Positions 50,268 through 57,990 of a DNA stretch of 62,387 nucleotides are shown here, piece after piece. This DNA is from JAKALX01 sp964508715 (GTDB taxonomy: Bacteria; Chloroflexota; Dehalococcoidia; Tepidiformales; Tepidiformaceae): positions 1 to 62,387 of the forward strand of contig CAZDUX010000018.1 of the NCBI GenBank assembly GCA_964508715.1, read 5' to 3'. The position numbers and the translations under genes are program-made. Numbering within the stretch: position 1 is the first letter of the stretch; the number at the start of each line of letters is the position of its first letter. The notes below the pieces were generated by a model. That model saw only the letters and a program-made list of their open reading frames with translations. It was not told the DNA's origin and did no database searches.

Positions 50268-50944
50268 CCGATGAGTTCGACCGTGTGATCGCAATGCGGT
50301 TGGCGCTGATTCAGGAACGGATCGCGCGCGCCTGCGATGCAGTGAGTCGCGATCCTGCCTCGGTGACGCTCATCGCGGTCTCGAAAGGGTTCGGGCCAGG
50401 CCACGTTGCCGCAGCATGGCGTGCCGGGCAGCGAGACTTCGGAGAGAACCGTGTCCAGGAAGGGGTCGAGAAGGCCGCTGCACTCAAGGCAGCAGGTATC
50501 GAGCCCACGTGGCATTTCATCGGTCACCTCCAGCGGAACAAAGTGACAGCCGCGCTCGGGTCGTTTGCTATACTTCATGCCGTCGACTCGGAACGCCTGC
50601 TTACGGCAGTCGAGGCGGCAGCGACCGGGCCCATCCGAGTGCTCATCGAGGTCAACGTCGCGGCAGAGGAGACGAAGTTCGGTGTGGCGCCGGCTGAACT
50701 CCACGGCTTGCTGACATTCGCGAAAGGGCTCTCGAGCGTCCGCGTCGAGGGGTTGATGACGGTGGCACCAAGGGCCTCCGAACCCGAAGCCGCGCGGCCA
50801 GTCTTCCACCAGCTTCGCGAGCTGGCCGAACGCCACGGCCTGGCGACGCTTTCGATGGGTATGTCGGACGACTTCGAGGCAGCCATTGCGGAGGGGTCTA
50901 CCCATGTCCGGATCGGCCGGGCGATATTCGGAGAACGCGCGTGA
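50264..50944 (+). CDS. YggS-family PLP-homeostasis protein
   Basis: A 226-aa PLP-binding TIM-barrel protein. The PLP lysine is in TLIAVSKGFG near 38; GENRVQEGVEKA, HFIGHLQRNKV, GLMTVAP and SMGMSDDFEAAIAEGSTHVRIG are family motifs. It balances PLP levels and has no known enzyme activity. GTG start overlaps the previous stop; proC follows with a GTGA overlap. The YggS-ProC-YggT order is widely conserved in bacteria. Confidence 0.92.
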   Translation: MTDEFDRVIAMRLALIQERIARACDAVSRDPASVTLIAVSKGFGPGHVAAAWRAGQRDFGENRVQEGVEKAAALKAAGIEPTWHFIGHLQRNKVTAALGSFAILHAVDSERLLTAVEAAATGPIRVLIEVNVAAEETKFGVAPAELHGLLTFAKGLSSVRVEGLMTVAPRASEPEAARPVFHQLRELAERHGLATLSMGMSDDFEAAIAEGSTHVRIGRAIFGERA

Positions 50945-51735
50945 AGGTGACTATCATCGGCGGCGGAGTCATGGGAGAGGCGATCCTCAGCGCCGCAATC
51001 GAGCGCGGGGTCTTTGAGCCAGGCCAGGTCACTGTTTGCGAGTTGCTCGAGCATCGGCGGGCCCAGCTCCAGGCTGAATACGGCGTCTCCGTCACGGCTG
51101 GAAGCCCCGACTCGATGGCGAGCGCGGACCTCGTGATCCTGAGCGTGAAGCCCCAGGATGTTCATTCGGTCCAGGGGACAATCCCTCCAGACAGCCTGCT
51201 GCTATCGATCATGGCCGGCGTGCGAATCGCGTCGCTCGAGAACGAATTCCGGCACGGGCGGATCGTCCGAGTCATGCCGAACACTCCCGTCGCCGCCAAG
51301 GCGGGCATGAGCGTCTGGACCGCAACGCCAGGCGTGAGCGTCGAACAGCGGGAGCTGGTTCGTGGCCTGCTCGGCGTCATCGGCCGTGAGATCTTCGTAG
51401 ATGATGAGAAGAAGCTCGATATGGCGACAGCCGTGAGCGGAAGCGGGCCCGGCTATGTCTTCCTGTTCATCGAAGCCATGATCGAGGGTGCGGTGAGCAT
51501 CGGGCTGAGCCGTGCGCAGGCCGAGGAGATGGTTGTGCAGACCGTTCTCGGGTCGGCCATTTACGCGCGGGAAAGTGGACGGAATGCCGCCGATCTCCGG
51601 GCGATGGTAACGTCGCCCGCGGGTACCACCGCGGCCGGCCTGCTGGAGCTCGAGAAGGGTGCCGTCCGCGCATCGATCATTGAGTGCATCCGGGCATCGC
51701 ACCGGCGGGCGGCCGAACTGGGCGGGCCGGCTTGA
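50941..51735 (+). CDS. proC: pyrroline-5-carboxylate reductase
   Basis: A 264-aa enzyme making proline from pyrroline-5-carboxylate with NAD(P)H. VTIIGGGVMGEAILSAAI at the start is the dinucleotide fold; VMPNTPVAAKAGMSV, TAVSGSGPGYVFLFIEAM and MVTSPAGTTAAGLLELE are family motifs. GTG start overlaps yggS; the TTGA at the end overlaps the first yggT. Confidence 0.95.
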   Translation: MKVTIIGGGVMGEAILSAAIERGVFEPGQVTVCELLEHRRAQLQAEYGVSVTAGSPDSMASADLVILSVKPQDVHSVQGTIPPDSLLLSIMAGVRIASLENEFRHGRIVRVMPNTPVAAKAGMSVWTATPGVSVEQRELVRGLLGVIGREIFVDDEKKLDMATAVSGSGPGYVFLFIEAMIEGAVSIGLSRAQAEEMVVQTVLGSAIYARESGRNAADLRAMVTSPAGTTAAGLLELEKGAVRASIIECIRASHRRAAELGGPA

Positions 51736-51992
51736 ACGCTCAGGTCGCTCAGATCCTCATCCTGTTCCTCTACCTGCTTATCGCGGCGGTCATCATCCGC
51801 TCGCTCCTGAGCTGGTTCCCAAACGCGCAGAACAACAGCTTCGGACGGCTGATGGTACAGATCACCGAGCCCCTGCTCGAGCCGGTACGGCGATTCATGC
51901 CCCGGAACATGATGATCGACCTGAGCCCGATGCTCGTTATCGTGGTGTTGTACATCATGATCTCGGTAGTGAACCAGGCTGCTTCGCGCTAG
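51732..51992 (+). CDS. YggT-family membrane protein (first copy)
   Basis: An 86-aa integral membrane protein: two helices (~8-28 and ~66-85) flanking SLLSWFPNAQNN and TEPLLEPVRRFMP, the family signature. YggT proteins are linked to ion or osmotic stress and to the cell-division gene region. TTG start overlaps the proC stop (TTGA). Confidence 0.87.
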   Translation: MNAQVAQILILFLYLLIAAVIIRSLLSWFPNAQNNSFGRLMVQITEPLLEPVRRFMPRNMMIDLSPMLVIVVLYIMISVVNQAASR

Positions 51993-52023
51993 GATCCTTC
52001 CTTCGTTCTTTCCGGGTCTCTGG

Positions 52024-52029
52024 TATTCT
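52024..52029 (+). promoter_or_regulatory. -10-like box before the second yggT
   Basis: TATTCT in the short gap between the two yggT genes. Transcription from here would place the GGAG at 52064-52067 in the leader. Confidence 0.35.
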
Positions 52030-52074
52030 CGAGGGACGAACCCCGCGTGGGCACGGTCAGCCCGGAGCACGGTC

Positions 52075-52335
52075 ATCAACCCCTACGTCGCTCATTTCAC
52101 CCAGTTCTTCATCACGATGCTCACCTGGGCGATCGTGGCCCGCTCTCTGCTCAGCTGGTTCCCGATCGACCAGTCGAGCCCGCTCTTTCAACTCCTCTTT
52201 CGCGTGACCGAACCGATCATCGAGCCGATCCGGCGGGTTATGCCGAATACGGGCATGATGGATCTGAGCCCGATGGCAGCGATTGTCCTGCTCATCATCA
52301 TCGGCCAGATGGTTGCGAATATCCCGCCCGCGTAA
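52075..52335 (+). CDS. YggT-family membrane protein (second copy), probable ATC start
   Basis: Read from ATC this is an 86-aa protein of exactly the same length as the first copy, and both reach SLLSWFP at residues 24-30; TEPIIEPIRRVMP follows. From the only standard start, ATG at 52117, the protein would be 72 aa and lose the first part of its first helix. GGAG lies 7 nt before the ATC, and no ATG, GTG or TTG is in frame upstream until the frame loses sense. I therefore annotate ATC at 52075, a rare start as in some infC genes. Confidence 0.6.
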   Translation: MNPYVAHFTQFFITMLTWAIVARSLLSWFPIDQSSPLFQLLFRVTEPIIEPIRRVMPNTGMMDLSPMAAIVLLIIIGQMVANIPPA

Positions 52336-52408
52336 CCCACCCAGCACACACGATTGGTGACAGCGATGGCTTGTGGCCCGCGAGTTCCCTGCGTGTGACA
52401 CTTCTCGT

Positions 52409-53350
52409 ATGGCGAATGAATCCCCGGCCGTCGAAGCCATCGATATCACCCGGCAGTACGGCGAACGCGTAGCACTCAACAGCTTCACCCTCGATGTTCC
52501 ACGGGGCGGTGTTTTTGGCCTCCTGGGCCCAAACGGAAGCGGCAAAAGCACCTTCATCACGATGGTCGCAGCCATGGACCGCCCGGCAACGGGCAGCCTC
52601 CGGGTGCTCGCCGAAACACCATCGACTCACCTGCGAGCGCGGGTCGGGACCGTTTTCCAGGAGAACACCGCCGATCCGCTGATGCGCGTCGATGAGACGT
52701 TGAAACTCGCTGGCCAACTATTCGGCCTTTCATCGTCGGTCATTCGCGAGCGCGGTGAACGGCTACTCACCGAATTTGGCCTTGCGCAACGGGCGCAGGA
52801 TCTCACGTCGACGCTCTCGGGCGGCATGCGGCGGCGGCTCGAGATGGCCCGTGCGTTGCTCCACGACCCGGATCTCCTGCTGCTCGACGAACCGACCACG
52901 GGGGTCGACCCCGATGAACGGCGAGCGCTCTGGGATGCGTTGCTCGGGCGAGAGCGCGGCAGCCGGACGGTGCTGCTCGCGACCAACGACCTCGGCGAGG
53001 CAGATGCGATCTGTGAGCGGGTGGCGTTTATCCAGGCCGGGCGCGTGGTTGTCACCGGCACCCCGGATGAGTTGAAACGCGGGTTGAAGCGCGAGGCACT
53101 CCGCGTGACCTGGGATTCGCCAACGGACGAGCAGTTGCGACAGGTAGAAGCGTGGGCCGGTGAGGGGCATGTAAGCCAGAATGAAGGCGTCGTGTTCATT
53201 ACTGTCGATGATGCCTCGGCATTCGTTCCACGGTTGTTCGAGCTTGCCCCGGGTGCAATCAGGGCGGTCAGTATCGAGCGGTCCTCGCTCGAAGACGCCT
53301 ATTTCCAGCACGTATCACGCCGAACGCGGATAGCGGAGGGAGTGGCATGA
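52409..53350 (+). CDS. ABC-2 exporter, ATP-binding protein
   Basis: A 313-aa ATPase. Walker A is GPNGSGKST (40-48), the signature LSGGMRRRLEMARALLHDP near 137, Walker B LLLLDEPTTGVDP and the switch histidine replaced by Asn (LATNDLGEAD), which occurs in several DrrA-type ATPases. The C-terminal ~80 residues form a DrrA-like regulatory domain. With the following permease it exports a drug, lipid or glycan. A GTG at 52373 would add 12 residues. The permease overlaps by 4 nt. Confidence 0.87.
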   Translation: MANESPAVEAIDITRQYGERVALNSFTLDVPRGGVFGLLGPNGSGKSTFITMVAAMDRPATGSLRVLAETPSTHLRARVGTVFQENTADPLMRVDETLKLAGQLFGLSSSVIRERGERLLTEFGLAQRAQDLTSTLSGGMRRRLEMARALLHDPDLLLLDEPTTGVDPDERRALWDALLGRERGSRTVLLATNDLGEADAICERVAFIQAGRVVVTGTPDELKRGLKREALRVTWDSPTDEQLRQVEAWAGEGHVSQNEGVVFITVDDASAFVPRLFELAPGAIRAVSIERSSLEDAYFQHVSRRTRIAEGVA

Positions 53351-54135
53351 AGACGTTTGCCGCGTGGTCGGCTTTGTTCGGCCGGGACATCAGGGCAGTC
53401 TTGCGGTCACGTTCACAACTGTACTCATCGATCCTCACGCCGCTGCTATTTCTTATCTTCCTGGGGAATGGCGTGAGCGAAGGCCTATCACCATCCAAGC
53501 TGCGGGGTGGAAGCTTCACCGCGTACCTGGTAGCAGGTACCGTCGTGATGACGTCGGTGTTCTCGTCGACCTTCTCGAGTGCGTCGTTCTACCGCGATCG
53601 GGATACAGGTGTGATGCGGATGTTCCTCTCATCGCCGCATTCCCCGCGTGTGATCCTCCTCGGCAAGTCGCTGGCCGGAGTGGCGATCGGTGTCATCCAG
53701 GCACTCATCGTGCTACTGGTTGCAGCGCCATTCGTCGATTTCGACTGGCAATACGGCATTCCTGCGGGGGTCCTGATCGCCGTGGCAACGGTGATGCTGC
53801 TGAACATCATGCTCAACGGTGTTGCGCAGGCGTTTGCCTCGCGCATCCAGTCAATGCAGGGGTTTCACCTGCTGATGAACCTGGTGCTGTTTCCACTGCT
53901 TTTCTTCTCGGGAGCATTCTTCCCGGTGGACAACCTGCCCACGTGGCTCGCCGTGCTGGCGCACGTAAACCCGCTCTCGTACGCAGTCGATGCGCTCGAA
54001 CTTGCCGCCTACGCGCCAAGCAGTGCAGGGTTCTTCGGGCTCGCCATCGACTTCGCGGTGCTCATCGTGCTCGCCGGGCTCGTGTATGCGCTCGGATTCT
54101 CCAGGGTGCCAAAACTGACCTGGTCGGGCGAATAG
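53347..54135 (+). CDS. ABC-2 type permease
   Basis: A 262-aa integral membrane protein with six helices (near 25-45, 60-85, 105-130, 140-165, 175-200, 225-250) and the ABC-2 pattern FFSGAFFPVDNLPTWL before the last helix pair. Starts with ATGA overlap on the ATPase gene. Substrate unknown; DrrB-like members move antibiotics or lipids. It is cotranscribed with the ATPase. Confidence 0.87.
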   Translation: MKTFAAWSALFGRDIRAVLRSRSQLYSSILTPLLFLIFLGNGVSEGLSPSKLRGGSFTAYLVAGTVVMTSVFSSTFSSASFYRDRDTGVMRMFLSSPHSPRVILLGKSLAGVAIGVIQALIVLLVAAPFVDFDWQYGIPAGVLIAVATVMLLNIMLNGVAQAFASRIQSMQGFHLLMNLVLFPLLFFSGAFFPVDNLPTWLAVLAHVNPLSYAVDALELAAYAPSSAGFFGLAIDFAVLIVLAGLVYALGFSRVPKLTWSGE

Positions 54136-54254
54136 CGTTCTCAGCCGACGGGGCTCTCATGCTCACCGGCCAGCATCAGCAGTACCCTCTCACCCCCGTA
54201 GTCCGAGTGGGCTGGCCATGAGGGGGTCTCCAGGAAGCAGAGGGACCAGAAAAC

Positions 54255-54268
54255 GCGCCTTGCGGCGC
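54255..54268 (-). terminator. terminator of the infC-rpmI-rplT operon
   Basis: On the minus strand: GCGCC, loop GCAA, GGCGC, then GTTTTC, about 33 nt after the rplT stop. The stem is short but the tail is T-rich. Confidence 0.55.
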
Positions 54269-54300
54269 CTCGTGATGATCTGGCTGTACGTGAACCTGGC

Positions 54301-54657
54301 CTATGCGAGAGCGGCCTTCGCCTGTCCGGCAATCTGCTCGAACGCATCCGGACGAGTCACGGCAAGATCGGCAAGGGCCTTCCTGTCGAGGTCGATGCCG
54401 GCGACCTTGAGACCATGAATGAGGCGGCTGTAGCTCAGGCCATGGAGCCGCGCAGCGGCGTTGATGCGGATGATCCAGAGTTCGCGGAAGTCGCCCTTGC
54501 GGTCGCGCCGGTTCTCCCAGTTGTAACGGAGGGCATGGAGCATGCTCTCGTTCGCCCGCTTGAACAGGCGATGGCGTTGGCCACGGTGTCCCTTGGTGAG
54601 AGACAGGATCTTCTTGTGGCGGCGGTGGGCAGTGTAGCCACGCTTAACTCGGCTCAT
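54301..54657 (-). CDS. rplT: 50S ribosomal protein L20
   Basis: A 118-aa ribosomal protein binding 23S rRNA early in assembly. MSRVKRGYTAHRRHKKILSL and RLFKRANESMLHALRYNWENRRDRKGDFR, then LWIIRINAAARLHGLSYSRLI are family hallmarks. Last gene of infC-rpmI-rplT. In many bacteria L20 or IF-3 regulates this operon; no fold for that can be shown here. Confidence 0.96.
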   Translation of the reverse strand: MSRVKRGYTAHRRHKKILSLTKGHRGQRHRLFKRANESMLHALRYNWENRRDRKGDFRELWIIRINAAARLHGLSYSRLIHGLKVAGIDLDRKALADLAVTRPDAFEQIAGQAKAALA

Positions 54658-54680
54658 GTCTGGTCTCCTGGAGCAGCGAA

Positions 54681-54884
54681 CTACTCGCCCTGGCTGGCGA
54701 GGAGCTGCCTGATGTGTTTCTGATACTGCGGCGCCACTTCCACGGTACGGCCGAAGAGGACCGTCACCGGCTTGCGCTTCTTGCGCCGGAAGTTGTTGCG
54801 GCTACCGTACATCCGCATGATCTTGCCACCACCGGTTACGCGAAAGCGTGCGGCAGTGCCCTTGTGGGTCTTGAGCTTGGGCAC
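54681..54884 (-). CDS. rpmI: 50S ribosomal protein L35
   Basis: A 67-aa basic ribosomal protein (PKLKTHKGTAARFRVTGGGK, later RRKKRKPV). The start is GTG at 54884, directly after the infC stop, with AGGAG upstream inside infC. Normal length and place between infC and rplT. Confidence 0.94.
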   Translation of the reverse strand: MPKLKTHKGTAARFRVTGGGKIMRMYGSRNNFRRKKRKPVTVLFGRTVEVAPQYQKHIRQLLASQGE

Positions 54885-54885
54885 G

Positions 54886-55611
54886 TCAGTCTCCTGCTTC
54901 GACGGGTTCGGCCTCGTCGGCCTCTTCATCGATATCGTCTTCGTCGTCTTCGCCCACGACGGGGGCGGCAGCGGCAGCGGCGAGGATGGCTTCATCCTCT
55001 TCCTCTTCCACGGGGGCCTGGCCAGCGGCAGCCGCCGCCGCAACAGCGCGGGCTTTTGCCGCCATTTTCTTCTTGTCCGGCGCCATGATGATCGTCATGT
55101 GCCGGCCTTCGAGCATCGGATCCTTCTCGACGCTTGCGATTTCGTCGAGCGCGACGACGAACCGGTCGAGGAGTGCCCGTCCGATCTGCGGGTGCGTGAT
55201 TTCGCGCCCACGGAACATGACGGTGATCTTGACCTTGTCGCCCTGCTTGAGCAGCTTCGCGGCCGTTCGCGTCTTGAAGTCGATGTCGTGTTCGTCGATC
55301 TTCGGCTTCATCCGGACTTCGCGGAGCTGGACGTTCTGCTGGTGCTTCTTGGCCTCGCGCTCTTTCTTCGATTGTTCGTACTTGTAGCGGCCGAAGTCCA
55401 TGAGCCGGGCGACAGGCGGGCTGGCGTTGGACGCGACCTCCACGAGATCGACGTTGGCCGTGCGAGCCATGGCTATCGCTTCGGCTGTGCGGACGACGCC
55501 GACCTGCCGACCTTCTTCGTCGATCAGGCGTACTTCAGGTACCCGGATGCGCTCATTGATACGCGGTTCCGGCGGCGCGGGCTTCGGTGGTGCCTTTGGT
55601 CGTTTCCTCAA
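54886..55611 (-). CDS. infC: translation initiation factor IF-3
   Basis: A 241-aa initiation factor that keeps the 30S subunit free and checks the start codon. PEPRINERIRVPEVRLIDEEG at the start of the N-domain; RLMDFGRYKYEQSKKEREAKK and the C-domain VRMKPKIDEHDIDFKTRTA. About 60 extra residues at the end are Ala/Glu/Asp-rich and acidic (EEEEDEA, GEDDEDDIDEEADEAE), as seen in some high-GC phyla. Start is TTG with GGGGAG upstream; a non-AUG start fits IF-3 autocontrol. Confidence 0.95.
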   Translation of the reverse strand: MRKRPKAPPKPAPPEPRINERIRVPEVRLIDEEGRQVGVVRTAEAIAMARTANVDLVEVASNASPPVARLMDFGRYKYEQSKKEREAKKHQQNVQLREVRMKPKIDEHDIDFKTRTAAKLLKQGDKVKITVMFRGREITHPQIGRALLDRFVVALDEIASVEKDPMLEGRHMTIIMAPDKKKMAAKARAVAAAAAAGQAPVEEEEDEAILAAAAAAPVVGEDDEDDIDEEADEAEPVEAGD

Positions 55612-55644
55612 ACTGCTCCCCGAGAAAAATGCGAACGAACCAGA

Positions 55645-55673
55645 ATCATAGCAGCGTGAAGCCTTGCTGTATA
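55645..55673 (-). promoter_or_regulatory. infC promoter
   Basis: Minus strand: TATACA, 17-nt spacer, TATGAT. Transcription would start about 30 nt before the infC TTG. It is back-to-back with the galU box at 55695-55700. Confidence 0.55.
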
Positions 55674-55706
55674 TCCGCTCACCTTCCGGGCCCGTACTAT
55701 CGGCCC

Positions 55707-56597
55707 ATGGCCATCGTTTCTAAAGCAGTAATCCTCGCCGCCGGGCTTGGTACTCGGATGCTCCCGGCGACGAAGGCCGTTCCCAAGGAGATGCTGCCGG
55801 TGGTAGACCGGCCACTCATCCAGTATGCAGTCGACGAATGCCTTGCGGCGGGCATCTCGCACATCATCTTCGTGATAGCCGACGGCAAGGAGGCGATCCG
55901 CGATCACTATGCCCCCGGTGGACGTGTCGAGGCCAGCCTGAGGGCTGCCGGCAACGAGGCGGGCGCGGAGGAGTTGCGAAATCTCGCTGAGGCCGCTCGT
56001 TTCGACTGGGTTTTCCAGGATGCGCCAAGGGGAGTTGCCCATGCCGTGCAGTGTGCCCGAGCGTTCGTAGAGGGTGAACCTTTTGCGCTGCTCTTTCCCG
56101 ACGACCTGCTCATCGCACGCGAGCCAGTTGCCGGGCAACTCATCCGCGCCTACGAGCAGTGCGGCGGCAGCGTCATCGCGGTCCAGGAAGTGGACCCGGC
56201 GGACGTTCCCCAATACGGCATCTGCGACCCGATCGATCCGGACGCGAATCCCGCCCTCCTGAAGGGGATCGTCGAGAAGCCATCGCCAGAAGACGCGCCA
56301 TCCAATCTCGGCGTGGTTGGGCGGTACATCCTCAGCCCGACCATCTTCCAGCACATCGATCACCTCGTGCCAGGCAAGAACGGCGAACTGCAGATCACCG
56401 ATGCCTTTGCGAGCCAGATACGCGCAGGCGAGCGCGTATGTTCATACCGTTACGAGGGCGCTCGCTACGATACAGGGCGACCCCTTGGCCTGATCGTCGC
56501 TGCGGTTGGCGCCGCGCTCGCACGCCCCGGCCTGGCGGAGCCGCTCCGGGAGCGCCTGGCCGAGTTTCTTTCGAAGGAAGGCTACTCATGCGAGTGA
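55707..56597 (+). CDS. galU: UTP-glucose-1-phosphate uridylyltransferase
   Basis: A 296-aa enzyme forming UDP-glucose from UTP and glucose-1-phosphate. Motifs: KAVILAAGLGTRMLPATKAVPKEMLPV (N-terminal nucleotide loop), PLIQYAVDEC, QDAPRGVAHAV, FALLFPDDLL and GIVEKPSPEDAPSNLGVVGRYIL. TACTAT ends 6 nt before the ATG, so the mRNA is probably leaderless. UDP-glucose would feed glycan synthesis, linking it in function with the polysaccharide genes at 1522-8142. The next gene overlaps by 10 nt. Confidence 0.95.
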   Translation: MAIVSKAVILAAGLGTRMLPATKAVPKEMLPVVDRPLIQYAVDECLAAGISHIIFVIADGKEAIRDHYAPGGRVEASLRAAGNEAGAEELRNLAEAARFDWVFQDAPRGVAHAVQCARAFVEGEPFALLFPDDLLIAREPVAGQLIRAYEQCGGSVIAVQEVDPADVPQYGICDPIDPDANPALLKGIVEKPSPEDAPSNLGVVGRYILSPTIFQHIDHLVPGKNGELQITDAFASQIRAGERVCSYRYEGARYDTGRPLGLIVAAVGAALARPGLAEPLRERLAEFLSKEGYSCE

Positions 56598-57940
56598 TCG
56601 CCATCGGCTATCCGCTACCGAACGTGGAGATCGACAACTACAACGTCCTCACTGCACCAAGCTACACGGACTACGATGCCCTCATCATTGACCCGGCGAG
56701 TATCACCCGCGTGGCGAGAGAACTGGTGGACAGTGAAGGCGAGTTCGAGGCGTTCGATGGCCGGCCCGTCATCAACGGTCCCACCAGCGCGGCCGCCGTC
56801 TCGGCAGCGGATCAGATCCGGCGGCGAGGCGAAGAGACGCGGCGATTACTGGAGGCCGGCGGGACAGTCGTGGTCTTCGCCCGGCCAAACGCCATCCAGG
56901 CCGGGCTGCAAGGGTTCGAGGGATGCGACCGGTACAGCTGGCTCCCCGCTCCCGGGGGGCTCAGCTGGGGTACACCCTACCTGCGAGCAGGTGAGGGCAA
57001 GACGGTTCGTGTCGCCGCCGAGGACCATCCGCTGACGAACTACCTGCGGAACCTTCGAAGCGATATCAGCTACCGAGCAACATTCGATGATCGCCAGGCC
57101 GAGGTCCGCCAGGGGCGCATCATCGCGACGGGCGGATCGGGTGTTCCAATTGCCATGGAGTTCTCGGTGAGCGGCGGACGTGTGCTCTTCGTCCCGGCAC
57201 TATCTGACAGCACAGGGACATTCCGAAGTGAAGCCGCACAGGAACTAGTTGACGTTTGCAGGCGGCTCAATGCAGGCGGCAACGTGCAAGACCCGCCGTG
57301 GTGGGCGAAGTCGGTAGCGGTTCCGGGGCTGGAGCAGGCGGAGGCGGAGCTTGCCGACGCCCGCGAAACACTGTCGCAGGCCGAGGCACGGGTAGCCACC
57401 GCACAGGAAGCGCACGATGCCCTCGAGCACCACCGGCGCATCCTCTGGGCCGATGGTCCCCTGTTCATCGAGGCCGTTGTGGGAGCGCTGCGAATCCTTG
57501 GGTTCAGCGTCAACGGGGGAATGGGAGAGCCGTACACCGTGCGAGGCGACGGGGAAGAGGCGTTACTCGAAGCGGAGAGTGCACGTGACGAGGTCGTCGA
57601 GTGGCCATATGTACGGCTTCAGCGCCGCCTCGAAGAGCGCCTGCTGAAGACTGGCGAGGCGGCCCGGGGCCTGGTGGTGGCCAACGGAAAACGTGAGACC
57701 GACCCCGTCAGCCGTGGCGATCAGCTGGCGCACACGCTGGAGATCGCCTGTCAGAACTACGGCTACACGCTCATTACCGGGGAAACGCTGTTTGCACTGC
57801 TTCAGCGGGCGCTCGGTGGCGCTTCCGAGGATGATCTCGGCGGGATACGGCGCCGGCTGATGCGTGCAAAGGGCCTGCTCAGTACCGAAGCAGCAGTCGG
57901 CGAGGCGGAAGCCGGGACGGAATCGGGCCCGATCTTCTAG
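56588..57940 (+). CDS. fusion: GATase-like domain, coiled coil, nuclease-like C-terminus
   Basis: A 450-aa protein I do not recognise as a named family. Residues 1-230 resemble a class I glutamine amidotransferase/ThuA-like sandwich (RVIAIGYPLPNVEIDNYNV; GGTVVVFARPNA) without a clear catalytic Cys-His-Glu triad. Residues ~250-280 form a coiled coil (LEQAEAELADARETLSQAEA). The C-terminus (~295-430) has GFSVNGGMGEPYT, EEALLEAE, VRLQRRLEERLLKTGEAARG and LVVANGKRETDP, the order of a PD-(D/E)xK restriction-like fold as in NERD/Mrr-type proteins. Start ATG at 56588 overlaps galU. Assignment of the C-terminal fold is inference. Confidence 0.6.
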   Translation: MRVIAIGYPLPNVEIDNYNVLTAPSYTDYDALIIDPASITRVARELVDSEGEFEAFDGRPVINGPTSAAAVSAADQIRRRGEETRRLLEAGGTVVVFARPNAIQAGLQGFEGCDRYSWLPAPGGLSWGTPYLRAGEGKTVRVAAEDHPLTNYLRNLRSDISYRATFDDRQAEVRQGRIIATGGSGVPIAMEFSVSGGRVLFVPALSDSTGTFRSEAAQELVDVCRRLNAGGNVQDPPWWAKSVAVPGLEQAEAELADARETLSQAEARVATAQEAHDALEHHRRILWADGPLFIEAVVGALRILGFSVNGGMGEPYTVRGDGEEALLEAESARDEVVEWPYVRLQRRLEERLLKTGEAARGLVVANGKRETDPVSRGDQLAHTLEIACQNYGYTLITGETLFALLQRALGGASEDDLGGIRRRLMRAKGLLSTEAAVGEAEAGTESGPIF

Positions 57941-57953
57941 GATCTGCCCATAG

Positions 57954-57969
57954 CGCCGTTCAAACGGCG
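57954..57969 (+). terminator. small hairpin after the fusion gene
   Basis: CGCCGTT and AACGGCG with two bases between (effective tetraloop TCAA), 14 nt after the stop. No T tract; weak. Confidence 0.3.
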
Positions 57970-57990
57970 ACGAAATAGCCCGAGGTTGAC

